Shown here: positions 26,158-33,299 of the stretch, piece by piece
Numbering within the stretch: position 1 is the stretch's first letter
Layout of the letters: every line of letters begins with the position of its first letter
Source of the DNA: DATNPH01 sp036703315
Lineage (GTDB): Bacteria; Cyanobacteriota; Cyanobacteriia; Cyanobacteriales; Coleofasciculaceae
DNA length: 58,604 bases
Assembly: GCA_036703315.1 (NCBI GenBank)
Contig: DATNPH010000149.1
Location: 1-58,604 of the forward strand
Direction of reading: 5' to 3'
The notes under the pieces: generated by a model
Seen by the model: the letters and a program-made list of their open reading frames with translations, nothing else
What the model was told of the DNA's origin: nothing
The model's database searches: none
Translations under genes and position numbers: made by a program

Positions 26158-26733
26158 ATGCCGGAATATCGCCGAGCCTATGTACCAGGTGGCACCTTCT
26201 TCCTGACTTTGGTGACTTACCATCGCACACCCTTATTCTCTGAGCCAGAGAACATTTCCCGATTACGCTCTGCCATTGCTAGAACTCGCATAGAAAGACC
26301 CTTTGAAATCACTGGTGCAGTCGTCCTACCTGACCATATTCATTTCCTCTGGACTCTACCACCTAATGATTCCGCCTACTCCCAACGAGTCACTCGGTTG
26401 AAGATTTTGTTTACGCGATCGCTTCGAGGCAGAAGGTCATTACCTCAAAACATTTCAGCTTCCCGTCGTAAACATCGAGAAAGTGATGTGTGGCAGCGTC
26501 GGTTTTGGGAACATACGATTGGAGATGAAGCTGACCTGGAAAAGCATTTAGACTATATTCACTACAATCCTGTTAAGCATGGGTTAGTTTCCTGTCCGCA
26601 CCAATGGGAGTATTCCAGTTTTCATAAATGGGTAGAGAGAGGCAACTACGAGGCTGATTGGGGTTGTAGTTGTGATGGTAGACAGCCACAAGTACCAGAT
26701 TTTGCTGAGATTGCACGAAAGGTTGGGGAGTGA
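26158..26733 (+). CDS. REP-associated tyrosine transposase (Y1_Tnp)
   Basis: A 191-residue RAYT of the HUH/Y1 superfamily, thought to mobilise REP palindromes as single strands. Visible motifs are the FFLTLVTYHR start, the HUH-type metal motif in VVLPDHIHFLWTLP, and the catalytic Tyr region LDYIHYNPVKHG. DVWQRRFWEH is also typical. The length is normal and no frameshift is seen, so it may be active. Matching REP palindromes flank it on both sides, and partial copies lie at 13.1 and 27.85 kb. The start is ATG 26158. Confidence 0.9.
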   Translation: MPEYRRAYVPGGTFFLTLVTYHRTPLFSEPENISRLRSAIARTRIERPFEITGAVVLPDHIHFLWTLPPNDSAYSQRVTRLKILFTRSLRGRRSLPQNISASRRKHRESDVWQRRFWEHTIGDEADLEKHLDYIHYNPVKHGLVSCPHQWEYSSFHKWVERGNYEADWGCSCDGRQPQVPDFAEIARKVGE

Positions 26734-26745
26734 GAAATCTGGGTT

Positions 26746-26807
26746 GGTGGGCATTGCTTAGCTTACATTCGGGGAGTATTTCGGGATTTTCTTAGGCAAT
26801 GCCCACC
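26746..26807. repeat. REP palindrome downstream of RAYT
   Basis: Arms ggtgggcattgc (26746-26757) and gcaatgcccacc (26796-26807) are the same 12-bp arms as in the upstream REP, with a different loop. Together the two copies bracket the transposase gene. Confidence 0.75.
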
Positions 26808-26843
26808 CTACAAACTACTACAAACTATCAAATCTCAACACCT

Positions 26844-26996
26844 TCAGGACTTACGCAACACCTGAGTGTCATGCTGAACGAAACCCTTCACTTCGTTTGA
26901 GGGCAGGCTCCGTGTAGTGAAGCATCTCGGAGATTCTTCACTTCGCTATCGCTGGGTTCAGAATGACATAATTTCGTTAAAATGCGTAAGTCCTGA
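26844..26996. mobile_element. 153-bp MITE with 14-bp terminal repeats
   Basis: Perfect terminal inverted repeats tcaggacttacgca (26844-26857) and tgcgtaagtcctga (26983-26996). A second inner pair (gtcatgctgaacg and its near-complement ending gacat) makes it a long foldback. It has no coding capacity, so it is a non-autonomous element. Confidence 0.65.
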
Positions 26997-27025
26997 CCTT
27001 TTTGGATATATTGCCCAAGTGCGAT
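26997..27025. repeat. 29-bp direct repeat, left of the TA module
   Basis: The sequence cctttttggatatattgccc plus aagtgcgat recurs exactly at 27737-27765. The two copies bracket the toxin/antitoxin genes and may mark a duplication or an integration footprint. Confidence 0.65.
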
Positions 27026-27046
27026 CGCATCTCCCTTTAACCTCAT

Positions 27047-27393
27047 TCACAACCCCAAGCAATAGCGAGTTACCACCTCAATCCGTGACATAGCTTGTTC
27101 AGAAAGCCTACCTGCGGGTTGTTCTGGAAAGCGTCTTGGATCGAGAGAGCGAATTTGAAAACATAAGAAAACTGTTTCAATTGGCAAACCACTTTCTGCC
27201 GGAGAAACCCGCACGTTGGTTGGATAGTCGCGTTGAATATTCTCTCCTTTAGTTCCCACAACAACTGTTACTACTAAAGGCAAGCGGTTAATTTCATCAA
27301 TTGAAAGAACAAGGACAGGACGTTGACCTGCTTGTTCTCTACCCTGGACTGGATTGAGGTTTATAAAGTAAATTTCACCCCATGAATGTTCAC
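27047..27393 (-). pseudogene. MazF/PemK-type toxin, frameshifted near its start
   Basis: The frame ending at 27047 encodes a PemK/MazF RNase toxin: GEIYFINLNPVQGREQAGQRPVLVLSI-type start, VTVVVGTKG, PVSPAESGLP-like VRVSPAESGLP and the QIRSLDPRRF motif. In this frame no ATG, GTG or TTG precedes GEIYF before a stop. In the +1 frame a GTG at 27393, two bases after the antitoxin stop, gives VNIH, the start usually seen in this family. One base appears lost around 27377-27382. The toxin is probably inactive unless translation starts internally at TTG 27283, which would drop the first core strand. A sequencing error is the alternative. Confidence 0.65.
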
Positions 27394-27395
27394 AA

Positions 27396-27641
27396 TTAAG
27401 TCAAGCCATCCATTTCAGTAATTGCAAATTCCTGCTCAATTGCCTTGAGTTCCCCCTGAATAGCTGGATCGTTTGCCATTAGAGACAGTTCCTGTTCAAA
27501 AGTCGGCGGTTGAGTGCGGAGATTGTCACTGGAGCGAGTAAGTCGCAAGTTATGAATAATTCGCTCAACTAACCACAATTGCTCTTCATAAGATAAGAGG
27601 CTGATGAATTGTTCAATCTGACTCAAGCTTGGAGAGGTCAT
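27396..27641 (-). CDS. Antitoxin partner of the MazF-like toxin
   Basis: An 81-residue acidic, helical protein (LSYEEQLWLVERIIHNLRL) directly upstream of the toxin frame, with a 2-base gap to the toxin's GTG. This arrangement and size are typical of antitoxins for MazF/PemK in cyanobacteria. No classical DNA-binding motif was recognised. The C-terminal EQEFAITEMDGL may contact the toxin. The start is ATG 27641. If the toxin is dead, this gene is a relic under little selection. Confidence 0.65.
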   Translation of the reverse strand: MTSPSLSQIEQFISLLSYEEQLWLVERIIHNLRLTRSSDNLRTQPPTFEQELSLMANDPAIQGELKAIEQEFAITEMDGLT

Positions 27642-27736
27642 GGCGCAAGATTCTACTGTTCAGTAGGGTCTAAGGTCTAGCCTATCACTGTTCAAAGGAG
27701 AGGCATCGCGCTTCGTACACTACTCTCACACGCTTG

Positions 27737-27765
27737 CCTTTTTGGATATATTGCCCAAGTGCGAT
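27737..27765. repeat. 29-bp direct repeat, right of the TA module
   Basis: Exact second copy of 26997-27025. It is followed by GC-rich palindromic words (gcgctaaagcgc, cgcttcgctcacc) and, at 27846-27909, by a degenerate REP copy sharing gggtgggcattgc and ttcaactgagttaatctaga with the upstream REP. Confidence 0.65.
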
Positions 27766-27845
27766 GCGCTAAAGCGCCGCTTTGCCTCGCTTCGCTCACC
27801 ATGCTACGCAAACGCTAACGCGCTTAAGGAATATGCTAGTGATTC

Positions 27846-27909
27846 TAGGGTGGGCATTGCCGATCAAGATATTTGTCCCATTCAACTGAGTTAATCTAGA
27901 TTGATCGCC
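27846..27909. repeat. Degenerate REP copy
   Basis: It matches the REP at 26083-26144 along its left arm and loop (agggtgggcattgc, then a ttcaact..gttaatctag stretch) but lacks the right arm. This is a third member of the same family within 2 kb. Confidence 0.6.
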
Positions 27910-27922
27910 TTGAGTTTCCCCC

Positions 27923-29056
27923 TTAATACAACTCGTATTTCAGCAAGGTACAGGCTATTGAACCGTTATAAACAGGAATGCGGCGAGAGGCTTTAAGTCC
28001 TACCCGCTTTGCCAATTCTTTATTCCCGGTTAAGACAAATGCTGTCCAACCTTTGAAGCTTTGCTTGAAGACATCACCCAGCAGTTTGTAAAAATCACCC
28101 AGTTCTCTGGCATCTCCCATACGCTCTCCATAAGGGGGATTGCAAATGATAACGCCATTATCGGCTGGTGCTTCTAGTAGTGATAGTAATGATAAATCAG
28201 CTTGGGTAAACGTTACCTTGTCAGCAACGCCACATTGTTCAGCATTAATGCGGGCTTGGTTTAGGATATCAAGGTCGCGATCGTATCCCCAAATCGGTGC
28301 CTTAAGCTCAGATAACTCGCTGTTTTCTGCGTCTTTTAGCAACTGCTTCCATAGCGCTTCATCAAAATCGCGCCATTTCTCAAAGGCAAACTGCTGACGA
28401 AATAATCCAGGAGCAATGTTTAAGGCTTTTAAACTTGCCTCTAAAGGTAAAGTTCCAGAACCACACAGCGGGTCTAAAAATGGTACACTTGGCTCCCACT
28501 CAGCCATATCAAGTAGAGCCGCTGCTAGAGTTTCCTTAAGGGGGGCGAGTCCTACTGCTGGTCGGTACCCCCGTCGATGGAGGCTTGTACCAGAACTATC
28601 AAGACTTAAAACGCAACGGTCTTGATAGATGTGGGCATTAATTAATATATCGGGGTTTTCGGTATCGATGCTAGAGCGCTGACCAAATTGGCGACGCTGT
28701 TGGTCTACGATCGCATTTTTAACCTGTAGAGCCGTAAAGTGGGTGTGGTTAAGTTGGCGATTACCCCCTGTTGCGTTCACGGCTAGGGTGTTGTGAGGTT
28801 GAAGGTACTCATCCCAATCAATTTTTTGCACCTCTTGGTAAAGGCGATCGGCATCCGGACAACGGAATTCACGTAGAGTAACTAGCACTCGGAAGATAGT
28901 TCTCGCCCAAAGATTCACTCGGTATAGTAGGGCAGTATCACCCACAAAATGCACCCCAGTAAAATCTGGACGAACTTCTTTTGCTCCCAGACGTTCCAAT
29001 TCTTGGGCAGCAATTGACTCTAAGCCACGAGCAACCGTAGCAAAATATTGGCTCAT
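27923..29056 (-). CDS. THUMP-domain RNA N2-guanine methyltransferase
   Basis: A 377-residue RlmL/YpsC-like enzyme that should methylate guanine N2 in rRNA or tRNA. The N-terminal THUMP-type RNA-binding domain (YFATVARGLESIAAQEL start) covers about residues 1-155. The Rossmann methyltransferase has FLDPLCGSGTLPLEA (SAM motif I region), GYDRDLDIL and the catalytic NPPYGERMG typical of amino-methylating enzymes. The length matches the single-domain family, not the fused E. coli RlmKL. The start is ATG 29056. Confidence 0.88.
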   Translation of the reverse strand: MSQYFATVARGLESIAAQELERLGAKEVRPDFTGVHFVGDTALLYRVNLWARTIFRVLVTLREFRCPDADRLYQEVQKIDWDEYLQPHNTLAVNATGGNRQLNHTHFTALQVKNAIVDQQRRQFGQRSSIDTENPDILINAHIYQDRCVLSLDSSGTSLHRRGYRPAVGLAPLKETLAAALLDMAEWEPSVPFLDPLCGSGTLPLEASLKALNIAPGLFRQQFAFEKWRDFDEALWKQLLKDAENSELSELKAPIWGYDRDLDILNQARINAEQCGVADKVTFTQADLSLLSLLEAPADNGVIICNPPYGERMGDARELGDFYKLLGDVFKQSFKGWTAFVLTGNKELAKRVGLKASRRIPVYNGSIACTLLKYELY

Positions 29057-29169
29057 AGCGTCCTATCGTTGTTAATTTGGCACTTCACAGAGTTAGGCAA
29101 ACAGCTAATATGCTGTGAGTGTTCAAGATCATCCTAAAGAATTTACGCATCCTGATCGAGGAGAGAACT

Positions 29170-29289
29170 ATGAAAGAATTCAAAGACAAAGTGGCAGTCA
29201 TCATCGGTGCAGCCAGTGGTATAGGACGCGCTACCGCCTTTCGTTGTGCGCAAGAAGGTATGAAGGTTGTTCTACCGCAATCCAACTAA
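29170..29289 (+). pseudogene. N-terminal fragment of a short-chain dehydrogenase
   Basis: A 39-residue frame with a good ribosome site (GAGGAGAGAAC) begins MKEFKDKVAVIIGAASGIGR, the NAD(P)-binding Rossmann start of an SDR (family TGxxxGIG; here GAASGIG). It stops after EGMKVVLPQSN. Families of this type are about 250 residues, so only the first sixth remains. It is a decayed gene. Confidence 0.7.
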
Positions 29290-29518
29290 TCTAATCCCAA
29301 TGTGACGTATTGCACTTTGGACACATAGCATTTAGCAGCAGCATTGCAACGCTGGTTGCCTTGCTTTGTTCGCGCAGCTCTTTTCAACCCAAAAAACTTC
29401 GTTCCGACCACGTAAATTTATAATTTCTTGCTGTTGTTCTGGGTTCATTCGTTATATCCAGTGCTCGACAAGTTTTACAATAAATGTGCGCAATTTTTAG
29501 ATTGAACTTAATTAATCA

Positions 29519-30694
29519 ATGTCGGATTCTCTAAGACTTCCTCAAAAATTTATGCTACTTGGCTCAGGAGAGCTGGGCAAAGAATTTGTGATTGCCGCTC
29601 AACGCTTGGGCAATTATGTTGTTGCGGTTGACCGATATGAAAATGCACCAGCAATGCAAGTGGCTGATTGCTCGGAAGTTATTTCTATGCTGAGTGCAGA
29701 GGACTTGGAACACGTTGTTACTAAACATCAGCCAGATTTCATTATTCCAGAAATTGAAGCTATCAGAACTGAGAAGCTGATGGAATTTGAGCAGCGAGGA
29801 ATTACAGTAATTCCTACGGCGATCGCAACTGACTATACGATGAACCGAGACCGAATTAGGGAACTGGCACATCAGCAGTTAGGTATCAGAACAGCTAACT
29901 ATGCTTACGCAACAACTTTAGATGAATTTATTGATGTTTCTCAAAAAATTGGTTTTCCTAATGTTGTCAAACCTGTAATGTCATCTTCTGGCAAAGGTCA
30001 ATCCACTGTTAATTCCTCAGAGGAAGTAGAAAAAGCTTGGAATTATGCTATTGAGGGGTCTAGGGGAGATAGCCAAAAGGTTATTGTTGAAGAGTTTATC
30101 CAATTTGAACTAGAAATTACTTTATTGACAATTAAACAGTGGAGTGCACCGACAATCTTCTGTCCAGCTATTGGACATCGTCAGGAAAGAGGAGATTATC
30201 AGGAGTCTTGGCAGCCCGCTACAATCTCTGAAGAACAGGTGAGAGAAGCTCAGGCGATCGCTAAAAAAGTTACCGATGCTTTAGGGGGAGCCGGAATTTT
30301 CGGCGTAGAGTTTTTCATCACCAAAGATGAAGTAATCTTTTCGGAACTTTCACCCCGCCCTCACGATACTGGCATGGTGACTCTAGTTTCTCAAAACTTG
30401 AATGAATTTGAGCTACATCTAAGAGCCATTTTGGGTTTACCGATTCCTAATATTGAGCAACTTGGAGCATCAGCTAGTGCTGTAATCCTAGCCAAAGACT
30501 ATTCAGATTCAATCATATTTGAAGGGGTAGCTGAGGCTTTAGCAGAGCCAGATGTAGATTTGAGATTATTTGGTAAGCCAGATTCACGTCCTTTTCGGAG
30601 GATGGGAGTAGCTTTAGCGAAAGGAATGGATATTCAGGAAGCTAGGGAAAAAGCCAAAAAAGCAGCCAGCCAAATCAAGATCGTTAGTCAATAA
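29519..30694 (+). CDS. purT: Formate-dependent GAR formyltransferase
   Basis: The 391-residue ATP-grasp enzyme makes formyl-glycinamide ribonucleotide from GAR, formate and ATP, an alternative to the folate-dependent PurN step of purine synthesis. The N-terminus has FMLLGSGELGKEFVIAAQRLG and VAVDRYENAPAMQVA, diagnostic of PurT. VVKPVMSSSGKGQS is the ATP-grasp loop, and SELSPRPHDTGMVTL is the metal-binding C-terminal motif. The length is canonical. The start is ATG 29519. The 230-base gap upstream contains a minus-strand frame starting MNPEQQQEIINLR that ends quickly and was not called. Confidence 0.95.
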   Translation: MSDSLRLPQKFMLLGSGELGKEFVIAAQRLGNYVVAVDRYENAPAMQVADCSEVISMLSAEDLEHVVTKHQPDFIIPEIEAIRTEKLMEFEQRGITVIPTAIATDYTMNRDRIRELAHQQLGIRTANYAYATTLDEFIDVSQKIGFPNVVKPVMSSSGKGQSTVNSSEEVEKAWNYAIEGSRGDSQKVIVEEFIQFELEITLLTIKQWSAPTIFCPAIGHRQERGDYQESWQPATISEEQVREAQAIAKKVTDALGGAGIFGVEFFITKDEVIFSELSPRPHDTGMVTLVSQNLNEFELHLRAILGLPIPNIEQLGASASAVILAKDYSDSIIFEGVAEALAEPDVDLRLFGKPDSRPFRRMGVALAKGMDIQEAREKAKKAASQIKIVSQ

Positions 30695-30857
30695 CGATAC
30701 TTCTACAAGTTCTAAACCAGCAGGTTTAGCTCAGAGCGATCGCACTTTCCGGAAGCTGGGATTACAGAGTTGGAAGATGACCTTAATTAACACTCAAGGT
30801 TATAACTGGCTAGAGACAGGTTACAACCTGACAAAAACTGCTTACCTAGCTGCCTAA

Positions 30858-31661
30858 ATGTTTGATTCCCCCTTGTGCGATCGCCCATTTACCCAATTTC
30901 CTCTATTCTCCGATTGGGGACCGTTTGACTGGCTCAAGATACCTTTACTAGTCGTACTACTACTTTTGGTATTTTTCGGACTTCGCTGGATTATTCAGCA
31001 TTCACGCTGGAAGCGTCGGTTACGTACCCCAGCCGGAGTTATATTGCTAACGGGTGTCACTGCTGCTTTAGTGCTGATATTGGCTATGGCAGATAAAGGA
31101 CTGGTTGTTTTCCTTCCAAGTGATTCTGGTAAGCCAGCAGAGGCAATTGTTGTACTAGGTAGAGGAACAGAACTTGGCATACCGCGAATTGATGTTGTTG
31201 CTGAACTGTGGAAAGCGAAACGAGCACCTCTAATTTTTGTGAGTGGTACGGGAGATACTCCTAGAATGCTGCCGTTATTGGAGAAAAAAGGTATTCCCAA
31301 GCGATCGCTAGATGGTGAAGATTGTTCTTTAACAACACCAGAAAATGCCCTGTTCACAGCCGCTATACTGCGCCCACAAGGGATACGGCGCATTCTATTG
31401 GTTACTGACGGGCCCCATATGTGGCGATCGCTTCTTGATTACCGTTCTCAAGGTTTTACCGTTATTCCCCATATCAGCCCACTACCCAACAACATGGGCG
31501 TTATGGACAAAGCCTTTCTCACATTCCGAGAATACTTTTTCCTAATCCTATCTAGTCTAAATGAACTGTTTTCCGGGCAGCGAGTGCCGAACAACAGCCC
31601 TGAACTTGTGAATCTGGTACAACAAGCTAAACAATATGGTCAACTGAAAACTCAAGCCTGA
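30858..31661 (+). CDS. YdcF/ElyC-type DUF218 membrane protein
   Basis: A 267-residue protein with two N-terminal membrane helices (WLKIPLLVVLLLLVFFGLRW and VILLTGVTAALVLILAM). A soluble DUF218 domain follows: AIVVLGRGTELGIPR, FVSGTGDT, EDCSLTTPENALF and ILLVTDGPHMWRS are its usual motifs. ElyC/SanA relatives act in envelope carrier-lipid metabolism and envelope integrity; the role here is inferred only. The soluble domain probably faces outward. The start is ATG 30858, 163 bases after purT, and the two genes may share a transcript. Confidence 0.8.
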   Translation: MFDSPLCDRPFTQFPLFSDWGPFDWLKIPLLVVLLLLVFFGLRWIIQHSRWKRRLRTPAGVILLTGVTAALVLILAMADKGLVVFLPSDSGKPAEAIVVLGRGTELGIPRIDVVAELWKAKRAPLIFVSGTGDTPRMLPLLEKKGIPKRSLDGEDCSLTTPENALFTAAILRPQGIRRILLVTDGPHMWRSLLDYRSQGFTVIPHISPLPNNMGVMDKAFLTFREYFFLILSSLNELFSGQRVPNNSPELVNLVQQAKQYGQLKTQA

Positions 31662-31740
31662 AGTATGAAGTCTGAAAAGTATGAAAGCTCGATTCGCTGT
31701 ACTCTTTAGGCTGCAAGGGTTAAACTTTACTTAAGATTTC

Positions 31741-32652
31741 TTGAGAAACAGTTTTTTCAATTTATTTGTGTCTACTAGTTTTCTCCCCTCCGAAATTGCT
31801 CAGTTAACCGAGTCTACATCCATTGCTCTAGCTCAAAGCATTGAACAAATTCCAATTACGACTCCTTTGAGCAAACAGCCAATTGCAACTACTTATGTGC
31901 ATCAGGGCAGTGGTGGAACACCGATTTTATTGCTTCACGGCTTTGATAGCTCTGTGTTTGAGTTTCGGCGTTTGCTGCCATTACTTGCTCAAGAGAATGA
32001 AACTTGGGCAGTTGATTTATTAGGTTTTGGTTTTACGGAACGCTTGGCAGGAATTCCTATTAGCCCAACAGCGATTAAAACTCATCTCTACTACTTCTGG
32101 GAAACGCTGATTAATCAGCCAGTAATTTTGGTAGGTGCCTCAATGGGAGGGGCAGCAGCAATTGACTTTGCACTGGCTTACCCCCAGGCGGTGAAGAAGC
32201 TGGTGCTGATTGATACGGCTGGATATACAGCTCCCCCTAACATTGGTAAGTTTATGTTTCCACCGTTGGGCTATCTAGCCACGACATTTTTGAGTAATTC
32301 AAAAATTCGTCAACGAATTAGTATCAATGCTTACTTTGACAAGAGTTTTGCCTCACTTGATGCCCAGTTGTGTGCAGCGTTGCATTTAAAGTCCCAAGGT
32401 TGGCACCAAGCTTTGATTGCCTTTACAAAAAGTGGAGGTTACGCCGCTTTTGGAGAGAAACTATCAGCAATTAACCAGCCGACGCTGATTTTGTGGGGAG
32501 AATCTGATCAGATTTTGGGGACTGGCGATGCGTACAAGTTTAAGGAAGCGATCGCTCATTCTCAACTCACTTGGATTCAAGATTGCGGTCATGTCCCTCA
32601 CCTGGAGCAGCCCCAAATTACTGCTAAGCATATTCTAGATTTTCAAAGCTGA
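31741..32652 (+). CDS. Alpha/beta hydrolase
   Basis: A 303-residue serine hydrolase. The oxyanion strand ILLLHGFDSS is followed by the nucleophile elbow GASMGG, an acid in LILWGESDQ and the catalytic His in DCGHVPHLEQP. The canonical triad is therefore complete. Substrate unknown; esterase, lipase or C-C hydrolase activities are all possible. There is no ATG at the N-terminus. TTG 31741 is the first usable start after an in-frame stop and gives a length usual for cyanobacterial relatives. It is 79 bases after the YdcF-like gene. Confidence 0.82.
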   Translation: MRNSFFNLFVSTSFLPSEIAQLTESTSIALAQSIEQIPITTPLSKQPIATTYVHQGSGGTPILLLHGFDSSVFEFRRLLPLLAQENETWAVDLLGFGFTERLAGIPISPTAIKTHLYYFWETLINQPVILVGASMGGAAAIDFALAYPQAVKKLVLIDTAGYTAPPNIGKFMFPPLGYLATTFLSNSKIRQRISINAYFDKSFASLDAQLCAALHLKSQGWHQALIAFTKSGGYAAFGEKLSAINQPTLILWGESDQILGTGDAYKFKEAIAHSQLTWIQDCGHVPHLEQPQITAKHILDFQS

Positions 32653-32813
32653 ACATTGTGTTATTTATTTTAGTCAAAAACTTTTAATTAAATCACACCT
32701 AAGCCTATTTACTCTTCCTCTTTTTGAAAGATGCCTAAAGGTATAGAACTCGTCAAAATCGAAGACAAAGAAGCAGCAGTACATCGTTAGAGATATACCC
32801 TGGGACATAGGCG

Positions 32814-32999
32814 ATGCTTGATAGAAAAGAGGAAAAACTTTCTGACACAAGTATTTGGCTAACCCTCGACTTTCAGAAGGTTCAGCAGCGACTCAACAGA
32901 ATCACGGACAAGCTTGAGGAGGTTCGAGGTAAGCCTCAACCTCCGACTGAGGCGCATGACTCTGATCAGTTGAGTGAGGTGGAAGAGGACTGGGAGTAG
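32814..32999 (+). CDS. Small acidic hypothetical protein
   Basis: A 61-residue protein with a helical, charged centre (DFQKVQQRLNRITDKLEEVRG) and an acidic tail (SEVEEDWE). No family was recognised. ATG 32814 has a weak GGGACATAGGCG sequence upstream. A 19-codon frame (MPKGIELVKIEDKE) ends 24 bases before it. It may be a remnant of a larger gene, since the gap from 32653 to 33299 holds nothing else. Confidence 0.4.
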   Translation: MLDRKEEKLSDTSIWLTLDFQKVQQRLNRITDKLEEVRGKPQPPTEAHDSDQLSEVEEDWE

Positions 33000-33299
33000 C
33001 GATCGCTTGATACTTAGAGAAGAATTGGTTAGACCCTGAACCGTCAAACTCCTCTCTTGTTGTGAGTGCCGCAGCATCAGCTTGATTGTCCTGAGTGATT
33101 TCAGAGGCGATGGCGTATCTTCATATCATTCAAATAAAAAACTTAGGCATAACTTGTAAGCACAGCAGCTTACCTACCCCATGGAGAATTTGGTAGTTGA
33201 TGTGAAATTGGATGGTTGATTTGGGAACCATGTATTAGAGCCATACCTGCCAACTCAGGTATGGCTTCTTTTATAGCCAGTGTTTACCAAAAGGTAAAG

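Noticed and set aside
29330..29448. Minus-strand frame starting MNPEQQQEIINLR
   Set aside because: It stops after about 39 codons and its second half looks random. It may be a remnant, but support is too thin.
30995..31393. 132-codon minus-strand frame
   Set aside because: It is antisense to the DUF218 protein, with low-complexity Ser/Thr/Pro composition typical of shadow frames.
32730..32789. 19-codon peptide MPKGIELVKIEDKEAAVHR
   Set aside because: It is too short to support without conservation data and has no clear ribosome site.
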